Part shown: piece by piece, positions 51,309 to 58,400 of the stretch
Position numbering within the stretch: position 1 is the stretch's first letter
How the letters are laid out: each line of letters starts with the position of its first letter
Origin: Bacillota bacterium
GTDB taxonomy: Bacteria; Bacillota; Clostridia; Acetivibrionales; DSM-27016
Length of the DNA: 64,000 nucleotides
Direction of reading: 5' to 3'
Assembly: GCA_023390115.1 (NCBI GenBank)
Contig: JAEWDM010000012.1
Coordinates: forward strand, 1 to 64,000
Made by a program: the position numbers and the translations under genes
Notes under the pieces: model-generated
What the model saw: only the letters and a program-made list of their open reading frames with translations
What the model was told of the DNA's origin: nothing
The model's database searches: none

Positions 51309-52184
51309 TTAAATTCCTACGGCCTCGCTGCGTACCTCGCCTGTTTCAAGCGCCAGAAGGTGATCGGCCCACTTGGCGGCCCATTCCCTCAGCTCCTTTA
51401 CGTCAAGCGGTGAGGGTACCTTTGATTCGGTGTGTCTCGCTATTTTATCCGCAAGGCTCCTGTACACATCCGCCTGCTTGGATTTCGGAGCAGCCTCTAT
51501 GGTAGTTTTTCCCTGCAGCTCACTTTGCGTTACGGTGACAGACCTCGGCACATATTCAACCACCTGTGTATTTGTCTGCTTTACAAAATCATCTATTATT
51601 TCCTTGGCATAGGGAGCATTTATTGAATTGGCTATAACCCCTCCCAGAAGGGCGCCTCCTGCGTTTGAATACTTCTGTATGCCCTTAAACAGATTGTTTG
51701 CGGCATATACCGCCATAAAATCCGCCGAGGACACTGTAAACACATGCTCTGCAATCCCTTCCCTTATGGGTACCGCAAACCCTCCGCAGACTACATCCCC
51801 CAGTACGTCATAAATGACATAGTCAATATCCAGTTCCTCAAATACCTTCTGCTGCTTGAACAACTGCACCGCTGTAATTATTCCCCTGCCCGCGCATCCT
51901 ACGCCGGGCGCCGGACCACCGGCCTCAACGCAGTAAATGCCGTTAAAGCCCTCGAATATGACCTCATGAGCCTTAACCACGCTCTTTTCCCTTAATGTGT
52001 CAAGGACTGTGGGGATATACTTTCCTGCCCTCAATGTGTTTGTAGAGTCACTTTTGGGGTCGCATCCGAATTGCATAACCTTATACCCCTGCGTGGATAA
52101 TGCCGCACTTATATTTGAGGTGGTTGTGGATTTGCCGATGCCGCCTTTTCCATAAATTGCTATTTGCTTTATTTTCTTGCTCAT
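51309..52184 (-). CDS. NifH-like reductase (nitrogenase-like ATPase / iron protein)
   Basis: The 291-residue protein is a complete NifH-type P-loop ATPase: 'IAIYGKGGIGKSTTTSNISAAL' (Walker A), switch I 'GCDPKSDSTNTLR', cluster cysteines C97 in 'PAPGVGCAGRGI' and C133 in 'DVLGDVVCGGFAVP', and Arg100 at the NifH ADP-ribosylation position. The dimer should bridge one [4Fe-4S] cluster and feed electrons to the D/K-like partner. Its C-terminus is more divergent than in true NifH. ATG 52184 has TTGGAG 7-8 bases upstream; the GTG at 52193 is rejected. It follows a NifX-like gene by 51 bases. No nifHDK order and no nifEN, nifV or nif regulators are present. Confidence 0.93.
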   Translation of the reverse strand: MSKKIKQIAIYGKGGIGKSTTTSNISAALSTQGYKVMQFGCDPKSDSTNTLRAGKYIPTVLDTLREKSVVKAHEVIFEGFNGIYCVEAGGPAPGVGCAGRGIITAVQLFKQQKVFEELDIDYVIYDVLGDVVCGGFAVPIREGIAEHVFTVSSADFMAVYAANNLFKGIQKYSNAGGALLGGVIANSINAPYAKEIIDDFVKQTNTQVVEYVPRSVTVTQSELQGKTTIEAAPKSKQADVYRSLADKIARHTESKVPSPLDVKELREWAAKWADHLLALETGEVRSEAVGI

Positions 52185-52234
52185 ATGATACACTCCAATC
52201 CTGTTTTATTATTATTTAGCTGTTAAACTGTCAT

Positions 52235-52582
52235 TTATAGTGCCCGCTTTCTGCCGCTGAATTCAGCAAGCTTAGACAGAGCGCCGTCAATAAAATCCCT
52301 AATGCAATAAGCCTGTATTCCTCTCGCTGCCAGAGCTTGCTCAGCGCCTGCCCCTATCTGGCTCACCAGCACCGCCTTGCAGTCGGAAAGCAAATTTACC
52401 GTTCTTTCCATTGCATTTTCCTCATGCTGTTCAAGCCCGCAGGGCGGTATATTCTGACGTATTTCAACAAAGCTGTAGCTTTCTTGTCCGTCTATATCAA
52501 ATATTATAAATTGCCTGCTTCTTCCGAAATGCTGGTTAATTACTTTGCCGTCGCTGCTTGCAACCGCTACCCTGTATGCCAT
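52235..52582 (-). CDS. NifX/NafY-type iron-molybdenum cofactor-binding protein
   Basis: The 115-residue protein is a single dinitrogenase iron-molybdenum cofactor domain: 'MAYRVAVASSDGKVINQHFGRSRQFIIFDID' with the NifB-co/FeMo-co ligand-type His in 'QHFGRS', and 'LLSDCKAVLVSQIGAGAEQALAARGIQAYCI'. In nitrogenase assembly NifX carries the NifB product. In many nifB genes this domain is fused to the NifB C-terminus; here it is a separate gene 135 bases downstream of the NifB-like gene. GGAGGCGG stands before the ATG. Confidence 0.9.
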   Translation of the reverse strand: MAYRVAVASSDGKVINQHFGRSRQFIIFDIDGQESYSFVEIRQNIPPCGLEQHEENAMERTVNLLSDCKAVLVSQIGAGAEQALAARGIQAYCIRDFIDGALSKLAEFSGRKRAL

Positions 52583-52635
52583 TTGTTCCGCCTCCTGTAG
52601 CTACTTAATAGATTAAGCTGGGAACTATCCGAAAG

Positions 52636-52672
52636 GATGTAAAGTGATTTCCGGAGGATATCACTTTACATC
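52636..52672 (-). promoter_or_regulatory. Perfect 12-bp inverted repeat before the nifX-like gene
   Basis: GATGTAAAGTGA (52636-52647) and TCACTTTACATC (52661-52672) are perfect complements 13 bases apart, 54 bases upstream of the nifX-like start. No U-run follows in either direction, so it is more like an operator or an mRNA-processing/stability hairpin than a terminator. Confidence 0.6.
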
Positions 52673-52716
52673 TTCCTCTATCGTATTATCAAAACCTGAA
52701 CTATATAAATTAAATC

Positions 52717-53610
52717 TCAGCCGTGAGAAAACGTAGGTAAGGGACTGTCATAAAGCAAATCCCTGAAGTCTTTATCCGCGCCCGGTATTCCGCACGCGTC
52801 GGCTCTGCACTGGCGGCAGTGCCTGAATACCGTGAGGTGCCTTTCAGCCGCTTCTCTTGCCTCATTCAGCTCGCTGCAATCAGGCGCACGTCTGTCCTCC
52901 ATTTCATTCTGAGGTATAAGGGGAATAATATTTATAAGAGACGCTCCCACACCCGCAGTAACTCTGGCTATCTCTTCTATATGCCCGTCATTTATACCGG
53001 GTATCAGCACCGTGTTTATTTTAACAACTACCCCCAGATCACTGACCTTTTTTATCCCCGCCAGTTGAGCCAGTAAAAGCCATAAGGCCGCTTCTCTTCC
53101 CCTTATGCTCTGCCCGTTGTATGCAATGCAGGAGCAAATATTTTCAAGTATTTCCGCCTTTACCGCATTGACAGTGACTGTAACCGTCTTAACTCCCACT
53201 CTCGCTATCCTTTGGGCATTTTCCTTGAGCATCAGCCCATTTGTGCTCAGACAGTTAATCAAATGAGGATATTTATCATGTATAAGCTCAAATGTATCCA
53301 GCGCATGCTGTGTGGCAAGAGTGTCCCCGGGACCTGCAATACCCGCTACGGTTATATCGGGGCAAAGCTCAAGGGCACGCCCGACAAGCTCCAACGCCTG
53401 ATGCGGACTTAATATTGAGCCCGATACCCCGGGCCTTTTTTCATGCTTGTTAAAGCTTCGCCTGCAAAACTTGCATTGTATATTGCAAACGGGACTGACA
53501 GGCAGGTGTATGCGTCCATACTTAAAATGCGCTTCTCCGCTGAAGCATGGATGCCTGTTCAGAGAATGCTCAAGCCTTTGACCTGTCCCGGATTGTAAGC
53601 AGCTTCCCAT
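52717..53610 (-). CDS. nifB: NifB-type radical SAM cofactor maturase (without NifX domain)
   Basis: The 297-residue protein opens the core with 'HPCFSGEAHFKYGRIHLP', the radical SAM cluster motif C42/C46/C49 in 'VCNIQCKFCRR', and the NifB-specific 'KRPGVSG', 'AGIAGPGDTLA', 'CLSTNGLML', 'KINTVLIPGIND' and the C-terminal 'CRQCRADACG'. NifB makes the [8Fe-9S-C] core (NifB-co). Its presence shows that the D/K-like enzyme probably carries a complex cluster rather than a plain [4Fe-4S]. ATG 53610 has AAGGAG at 9 bases; ATG 53619 touches that site. A promoter with the shared element and a leader terminator lie upstream. Confidence 0.92.
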   Translation of the reverse strand: MGSCLQSGTGQRLEHSLNRHPCFSGEAHFKYGRIHLPVSPVCNIQCKFCRRSFNKHEKRPGVSGSILSPHQALELVGRALELCPDITVAGIAGPGDTLATQHALDTFELIHDKYPHLINCLSTNGLMLKENAQRIARVGVKTVTVTVNAVKAEILENICSCIAYNGQSIRGREAALWLLLAQLAGIKKVSDLGVVVKINTVLIPGINDGHIEEIARVTAGVGASLINIIPLIPQNEMEDRRAPDCSELNEAREAAERHLTVFRHCRQCRADACGIPGADKDFRDLLYDSPLPTFSHG

Positions 53611-53643
53611 AAAATTCATCTCCTTCTTTATAAAAAATAAAAA

Positions 53644-53683
53644 GACTAAGCCTTAAAACCGGTATCAGTTTTAAAGCTTAGCC
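53644..53683 (-). terminator. Intrinsic terminator inside the nifB-like leader
   Basis: In the minus direction a 16-bp stem (GGCTAAGCTTTAAAAC with GTTTTAAGGCTTAGTC, two G-U pairs) has an 8-base loop and is followed by a strong U-rich run. It lies after the promoter at 53741-53769 and before the coding start, so it must be bypassed for expression: a transcription attenuator. Confidence 0.8.
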
Positions 53684-53717
53684 TCCATCTGCTCTGGTCA
53701 GCCAATTTCATTATCCA

Positions 53718-53769
53718 AGTATTCCTATCAACTTTCTTAAATTTTAAACTATTTTGTTCCGTATGTCAA
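53718..53769 (-). promoter_or_regulatory. Promoter plus shared 12-bp element, nifB-like operon
   Basis: Minus direction: TTGACA (53769-53764), 17 bases, TAAAAT (53746-53741), 11 bases, GATAGGAATACT (53729-53718). It has the same layout as before the ROK and yezD genes, and transcribes nifB-nifX-nifH-like genes. Confidence 0.8.
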
Positions 53770-53796
53770 GATAATTTAAGTAAAATAACTTAATTT

Positions 53797-55113
53797 TTAT
53801 TGAAAATCATCCAGTACTAGAGAATATATATCCTCGACCAGCCTCAGTGCTCCACTGTAGCCCACATACGATCGGTCAAGTATAAGCCTGTCGCTTACAG
53901 GCATAGACACAGACAGCTGATAGGCATTTATTTCTTCAGCCAAAACCCGCTCCCAGGCACTCCCTATAAGCAGCGGCCTGCTTCTGAACGGTATTGTCCT
54001 GATTTGCTGCTGCGCCGCTCCGCCGTCGTTAGTAAAAACCACCTCTGCAGTAATTCCGTCAGAAAAGCTTTCAAACTCCCTTTTTATCGCCTGCTGATAT
54101 CCGTCTGCCACACCATCGGTAATGAATTGGGTTTCAGGCAGCAGGCCCATATCATTTACAAGGAACCTGGATACACCCAATGCATAAAAGCTGTCGGAGA
54201 CCGTAATGAAGCGCCTCGGGAGAAGTCTCGTTTCTAAGAGAACATCGGCTGACCTTTCTATGTAATAGTAGTACTCATCCTCATAATTGCTTATTATATT
54301 TTCGGTTTTTTTTATGTCTGTTCCTGCATACCGGGCAAGGCTCCTCAGAAAATTCCCCGTCTCGGTAGGGCCTATCGGCAATACAGGGTAATGAAAATAT
54401 GGCGTTCCGAACCTTTCCTGAAGGTGCAGCATGTTTTCAAGCCCTGCCCAGGGAGATATTAAAAGGTTAAACTGCGCTGCGGGGACTCTTTCAATCGCCC
54501 TTATCCCCTTTCCCGGCCCGAATATTATGTTTGGTACAAGCCCCAGAGCGGAAACCAGCTTTTCTATTTCCTTTAAATTGCCCGTCCAGAATGGATCCTG
54601 ATAGGGAATAACCGACCATATGTTGACAAGCCCCGGCTCAACAGCTTTAGAAGGCTTTAGGTATTGCTCCGTTACAGCATGCAGCAGAAGCTCATGCCCA
54701 TAATAGTTCGTACCCTTAAACCCGCCTGTCTCAGCATATACAATGGGTCTCCCCTGCTGCTGGAATTCCTTCACAACCTCTCCCACGTCATCTCCTACAA
54801 TCTCGGAGGTACATCCCGTAAGCACGACAAAGAAATCCGCATCCATAACCTTAAACGCGTTTTCAATTGTTTCCTTAATTTTTTGCTCTCCTCCAAATAT
54901 AACCTCCTTCTCTGTTATATTTGTGCAGGGAACCGAATGCCCGCCGACATATCCTGAGCCCTGGCACCCATTATCCAGGCCCACCGCATTCCACAGCTTC
55001 TGACCGCATCCGGGGCCTGCATGAAGTATGGGAACGGCCCTGTCAATTGCAAGAACCGACTGAAGTGCCCCAAGCGCGCACACATGTCTTAATTGCTCCA
55101 CCAACTGTGCCAT
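53797..55113 (-). CDS. NifK-like nitrogenase-family beta subunit
   Basis: The 438-residue protein is a nitrogenase component 1-type subunit with three P-cluster-type cysteines in order: C36 ('HAGPGCGQKLW'), C63 ('HSVPCTNITEKEVIFGGE') and C101 ('VLTGCTSEIVGDDV'). 'NITEKEVIFGGEQKI' is a typical K/N-subunit stretch. It is ~85 residues shorter than Azotobacter NifK and lacks the long N-terminal arm that wraps the alpha subunit. It starts one base after the D-like stop (TAAATG), with AGAGGTGG upstream, so the two form one translational unit. NifN-like is the alternative, but no other K/N gene is present. Confidence 0.9.
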   Translation of the reverse strand: MAQLVEQLRHVCALGALQSVLAIDRAVPILHAGPGCGQKLWNAVGLDNGCQGSGYVGGHSVPCTNITEKEVIFGGEQKIKETIENAFKVMDADFFVVLTGCTSEIVGDDVGEVVKEFQQQGRPIVYAETGGFKGTNYYGHELLLHAVTEQYLKPSKAVEPGLVNIWSVIPYQDPFWTGNLKEIEKLVSALGLVPNIIFGPGKGIRAIERVPAAQFNLLISPWAGLENMLHLQERFGTPYFHYPVLPIGPTETGNFLRSLARYAGTDIKKTENIISNYEDEYYYYIERSADVLLETRLLPRRFITVSDSFYALGVSRFLVNDMGLLPETQFITDGVADGYQQAIKREFESFSDGITAEVVFTNDGGAAQQQIRTIPFRSRPLLIGSAWERVLAEEINAYQLSVSMPVSDRLILDRSYVGYSGALRLVEDIYSLVLDDFQ

Positions 55114-56580
55114 TTATACCACCTCTTCCTGAAGAAACTTAAAGCTGTCCTGCCCGAGCCACCACTCAGTATAAGGGAGCTTTGCCCTCCTGGCAAGATT
55201 TTTTGCCAGATTCCTGTTTGCTACGGCATCTATAAGCCTGTACCCGAAGTCTACAATTCCCTTAAAGCCGAAGGCACTGTATTCGTCAGCCACCATTACC
55301 GATGCAATGCCCATCTTTGTAGCCCATACTGCCGAGCCTCCATGACGGGATATATATAAATCGGGCTTTAATTTTCCCAAAAGATTGAGCAATTCAAAAT
55401 TTTGCTGATCTCCCACACTCACGGGGAGGTCATAATTATCTTCCGAAAGCCTGAGCGCCGATTCGGGACAGGTCCCGTGATCGTACTGCTGGTCAAAATG
55501 CCACGTTGCGCCCCATATAACATCAATCCCAAGCTCCCTGAGCACCCTTATATAGTTGTGTCCGAAGCTTGGACCCATTCCTACTACAGCAGTGCGGCCT
55601 TTAAGCTTGCTCCTTATATAATCCAGATCAGGCTTTATTTTCTCGTTCTGCTCCGATATATATTCTTCTATTTTATCCTCTCCCCCGACAGCCTTCCCCA
55701 GTCCCTTAAGCCAGCTTTCCATTCCCGCAATACCGTGCGGCTGCAGCGTCTTAATGTAAGGCACACCATATTGCTCCTCAAGTCCGTTGCCGAGATAGCT
55801 TCCCAGGGTCCCGCATATGCTTATTGAGGCCGCCGACTGGGAGATTTTTGACAGCTCCTCCACAGTGCTGAAGGGAGCCAAAAAAACAGGCTCCAGCCCC
55901 AGGCGTGAAAGAATTGAGGTTATTTCCTCCCTGGCGCTGCCCCTGAAATTTATCATGTTTATCTTGTTTGTTTTCTCCTTGGGAGGCTTTACTATAGAGG
56001 TTAAAATTGCATGAAACGCGGCATCAAAGCCTGACGCCCATACCTTTGATTTGAACCCCTCGCAAAAAACCGGTGCCAGCACCGCGGGTATTTCTTCCTT
56101 TAGCTCGTCCAGAATGCTCTTTATATCCTCTCCTATTACTCCCGATACGCATGATGTAGTTATAAAAACAGCCTTTGGCTTAAACCTCCTGTACGCTTCT
56201 CTTATAGCTTCCTTCAGCTTGTCTGCCGCACCGAAAACAGTGTCCTCCTCCGTCATGTTGGTGCTTATAAAGTTTATATTTCTGTGCTTCCAGCCTCTGA
56301 CCTTTTCCCCCCACTTGTTTACGGTGTTGCCATAAACGGCATCCGACGCACATCCTATAGGGGCATGGTTTACGATTGCCGCATCTATTATTCCTGAAAG
56401 ATACCCCTGCGCGCATCCCAAGCTGCACGCGCTTGTCTGGCTGAAGCACCTTTCCCTGTTTTTAAGAGAGCAGCAGGACGCCTTTCCCACCATATCCTTT
56501 ATAGTACCCCTGTATCCCGTAATTGCTCCCAGCCTGTTCTCTCTTGTTGCAGCTTCAATATTATCAATATTAATTGACAT
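55114..56580 (-). CDS. NifD/NifE-like nitrogenase-family alpha subunit
   Basis: The 488-residue protein has P-cluster-type cysteines C56 ('ACSLGCAQGYL'), C77 ('NHAPIGCASDAVYGN') and C144 ('TTSCVSGVIGEDI'), plus extra cysteines C36, C37, C45 and C52, a CxxN-like cluster reminiscent of NifE N-termini. A Cys at position 256 ('SISICGTLGSYLGNGLEEQYGVPY') aligns by eye with the cofactor-binding Cys275 of NifD. The region matching NifD His442 reads 'VMVADEYSAFGFKG' without the His. So a cofactor may sit there, but not with the nitrogenase ligand set. This fits group IV nitrogenase-like reductases. GGGAGG precedes the ATG by 11 bases. Confidence 0.9.
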   Translation of the reverse strand: MSINIDNIEAATRENRLGAITGYRGTIKDMVGKASCCSLKNRERCFSQTSACSLGCAQGYLSGIIDAAIVNHAPIGCASDAVYGNTVNKWGEKVRGWKHRNINFISTNMTEEDTVFGAADKLKEAIREAYRRFKPKAVFITTSCVSGVIGEDIKSILDELKEEIPAVLAPVFCEGFKSKVWASGFDAAFHAILTSIVKPPKEKTNKINMINFRGSAREEITSILSRLGLEPVFLAPFSTVEELSKISQSAASISICGTLGSYLGNGLEEQYGVPYIKTLQPHGIAGMESWLKGLGKAVGGEDKIEEYISEQNEKIKPDLDYIRSKLKGRTAVVGMGPSFGHNYIRVLRELGIDVIWGATWHFDQQYDHGTCPESALRLSEDNYDLPVSVGDQQNFELLNLLGKLKPDLYISRHGGSAVWATKMGIASVMVADEYSAFGFKGIVDFGYRLIDAVANRNLAKNLARRAKLPYTEWWLGQDSFKFLQEEVV

Positions 56581-56634
56581 GGCTCACAAAACCTCCCAAA
56601 ATAATATATTTTATTTGTCTTTTTAATAAACAAA

Positions 56635-56667
56635 AGGCCATGCTCCTTTTAAACGGAGTCATGACCT
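56635..56667 (-). terminator. Terminator-like hairpin before the nifDK-like genes
   Basis: Minus direction: AGGTCATGACTCC pairs with GGAGCATGGCCT (one mismatch/bulge) around an 8-base loop and is followed by TTTTGTTTATT. It separates the small yezD genes from nifDK-like and so could reduce or condition read-through. Confidence 0.65.
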
Positions 56668-56689
56668 CTAGCTTACTAGTCGGTTGCAG

Positions 56690-56860
56690 TCATTTTATCC
56701 TGACCTTTTCATTTTTCTCTATCTGTACTACCCTGCCATCCTGTATGATAAGAGTCACTGAGCCAAAACGAACGCTGTCCAAAAGACCCAGAAGCCTTTT
56801 CATATCCTCAGCGGAAACCTTACCCCGCACTGCATCATCTGAAAAACCTTGCTGCGACAT
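56690..56860 (-). CDS. YezD-like small protein (DUF2292), 56 residues
   Basis: The 56-residue frame from ATG 56860 to TGA 56690 reads 'MSQQGFSDDAVRGKVSAEDMKRLL', then 'SVRFGSVTLIIQDGRVVQIEKNEKVRIK', the DUF2292/YezD pattern (a short helix followed by a three-strand 'GSVTLIIQDGRVVQIE' hairpin). Small YezD proteins are found beside sulfur-assimilation genes in many Firmicutes; biochemical role unknown. It lies 30 bases after a longer relative. Confidence 0.85.
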   Translation of the reverse strand: MSQQGFSDDAVRGKVSAEDMKRLLGLLDSVRFGSVTLIIQDGRVVQIEKNEKVRIK

Positions 56861-56889
56861 CTATATTCACATCCTTTCCGGCCGGGCTT

Positions 56890-57132
56890 CTATACAGCCT
56901 TGTCAAGGCCGCTTGCCTTTCTTAACTCAGAGCCCTCGTCTGAGTGAGTCCCCTCACGCAGATGAGGGACCTCATTTAATTGTATCCTTGCATTGGTGTT
57001 TATTTGTATCACGACATTATCCTGCTTTATAATGCTTAGCCACCCATTATCAATGCCCTCTATCAATTCCAAAACAAACCTGCTTAAGCCCGCCTCACCG
57101 ATTGCTTTCCGTTCTTTTCCAATATGCGGCAT
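56890..57132 (-). CDS. YezD-like small protein (DUF2292), 80 residues
   Basis: The 80-residue protein has the same core as its neighbour ('FVLELIEGIDNGWLSIIKQDNVVIQINTNARIQL') with a charged extension ('HLREGTHSDEGSELRKASGLDKAV'). GGGAGGGGGA precedes the ATG. It is the first gene after the shared-element promoter, and heads the yezD-yezD-nifD-nifK-like transcript. Two paralogous DUF2292 genes side by side imply a heterodimer or a recent duplication. Confidence 0.85.
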   Translation of the reverse strand: MPHIGKERKAIGEAGLSRFVLELIEGIDNGWLSIIKQDNVVIQINTNARIQLNEVPHLREGTHSDEGSELRKASGLDKAV

Positions 57133-57211
57133 ACATTCTCCCCCTCCCGTTTACTGCTGCTTAAATAACTATGGCCTCCTGTTTGCTCTATGCTTTATGT
57201 GAATATTTTAG

Positions 57212-57263
57212 AGTATTCCTATCTATTTACTAGTATTTTATTATATAAGTAATAATTTGTCAA
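57212..57263 (-). promoter_or_regulatory. Promoter plus shared 12-bp element, yezD-nifDK-like operon
   Basis: Minus direction: TTGACA (57263-57258), 17 bases, TAAAAT (57240-57235), 11 bases, GATAGGAATACT (57223-57212). The stretch TTGACAAATTATT is also shared with the ROK promoter. Confidence 0.8.
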
Positions 57264-57278
57264 TAGTCTTTTTTTGTT

Positions 57279-58373
57279 TTACTGCTGGTTTGCATACTGC
57301 TCAAAAATATGCAGCACAAGGCTGGAAGGCTTTATTTTCCCTTCAGGTATGACCTTGCTTTCTTCAAGCTGTTTAATCCAGGGTACTATCTGGCTTTCAT
57401 CAATAGATGTATCGGTTGAATAAAAGTGGTTTCCGGTAGCAGTAACACCGATAGCCTCGGACACCCATGAGGCCACCTGCCCGGGATTCTCATTGGCGTA
57501 TCTCTGCCCCTTGCTTATAGCCTTTACAAAGCGTTTGACCACGTCATCATTTTTTTCTATATAGTCCTCCCTGAAATAATATACCGTAAGGCCTGCGGCA
57601 GCTCCAAGACCCGTTGCAAGGGAATCGGATATCTTAACTGCGCCTGCGTCCTCCATCCCCTTATAATAAGGAGGATGTACGGGAGAAACATCTACAAGGC
57701 CTTGCTTTAAAGCCTGTATCGCCTGTATGTCGGGCATTGTTACCCATTCAAATTTATCCCTGGGAACCCCGTATTTGTCCGCCAGCATATTAGTCAGAAA
57801 ATCGGTGCAGGTGTTAATCGTAGTGGTGGTAATTTTAATCCTTCCGGGAAGCTTTTTAAGCTCCGGGAAGCTTTTTACTCCGGGATGCTTATCAGGGTTT
57901 ACAAACCACCACATATGTCTGAATCTCTCATCCACGCTTTCGTCAGGCTCAATAATGCCCCTGCTCACTCCCTTTAATTTTCCTCCCCCATTTACCGCCA
58001 CGGCCAGAGCATTCGGGTGTATGCTGGCAACATCATTATCTCCGCTCAAAATGGAAGCAACCTGCTGATTTGCCTGAAGCTCTCCCGTAAACACCAGCTT
58101 TATACCCTCCTCCCTGAAATAACCCAGCTTATCTGTAACCAGCCATGGTGCCAGAGAGCAATCCTTTCTCGACCAGGTTCTCACTATGTCAAGCTCCCGG
58201 TCTTCATTTTGCCCTTCGTCTCCGCCCAGTGCTCCTGCCGCCGCCGACACGGCAGCAGGTGTGGTTTCTGTTGTTCTTCCCCTGTAGGAACCTATTGCAA
58301 TAGCTGCTACTACTACCGCCGCTACAGCGGCTATTGCTATTAGCTTTAATATTTGTATTGCCTTTTCCGGCAT
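57279..58373 (-). CDS. SsuA/taurine-type substrate-binding protein of an ABC importer
   Basis: The 364-residue protein begins with a membrane anchor (residues ~6-28, no lipobox cysteine) and a Gly/Ala/Thr-rich linker. The NMT1/SsuA-type binding fold follows: 'IVRTWSRKDCSLAPWLVTDKLGYFREEGI', 'VASILSGDNDVASIHPNALAVAVNGG', 'ITTTTINTCTDFLTNMLADKYGV', 'GLVDVSPVHPPYYKGMEDAG'. This family binds sulfonates, taurine, nitrate or thiamine precursors. Its site in a sulfur island favours a sulfur compound. ATG 58373 has GAAGGGGGA upstream; ATG 58391 overlaps that site. Confidence 0.9.
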   Translation of the reverse strand: MPEKAIQILKLIAIAAVAAVVVAAIAIGSYRGRTTETTPAAVSAAAGALGGDEGQNEDRELDIVRTWSRKDCSLAPWLVTDKLGYFREEGIKLVFTGELQANQQVASILSGDNDVASIHPNALAVAVNGGGKLKGVSRGIIEPDESVDERFRHMWWFVNPDKHPGVKSFPELKKLPGRIKITTTTINTCTDFLTNMLADKYGVPRDKFEWVTMPDIQAIQALKQGLVDVSPVHPPYYKGMEDAGAVKISDSLATGLGAAAGLTVYYFREDYIEKNDDVVKRFVKAISKGQRYANENPGQVASWVSEAIGVTATGNHFYSTDTSIDESQIVPWIKQLEESKVIPEGKIKPSSLVLHIFEQYANQQ

Positions 58374-58400
58374 TTTTATTCCCCCTTCCATGTTAAAAAA

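Noticed and set aside
55402..56335. Plus-strand frames across the nifD-like gene
   Set aside because: Antisense shadows of a conserved enzyme gene; no start context.
51309..56580. A true nitrogen-fixation (nif) cluster
   Set aside because: Only H, B, X, K-like and D-like genes are present. NifEN, NifV and nif regulators are absent, the D-like subunit lacks the cofactor His by eye, and the neighbours are sulfur genes.
51309..56580. Cofactor F430 (CfbCD) or chlorophyll (BchNBL) reductase
   Set aside because: NifB and NifX would not be needed for a simple [4Fe-4S] reductase, and no tetrapyrrole genes are adjacent.
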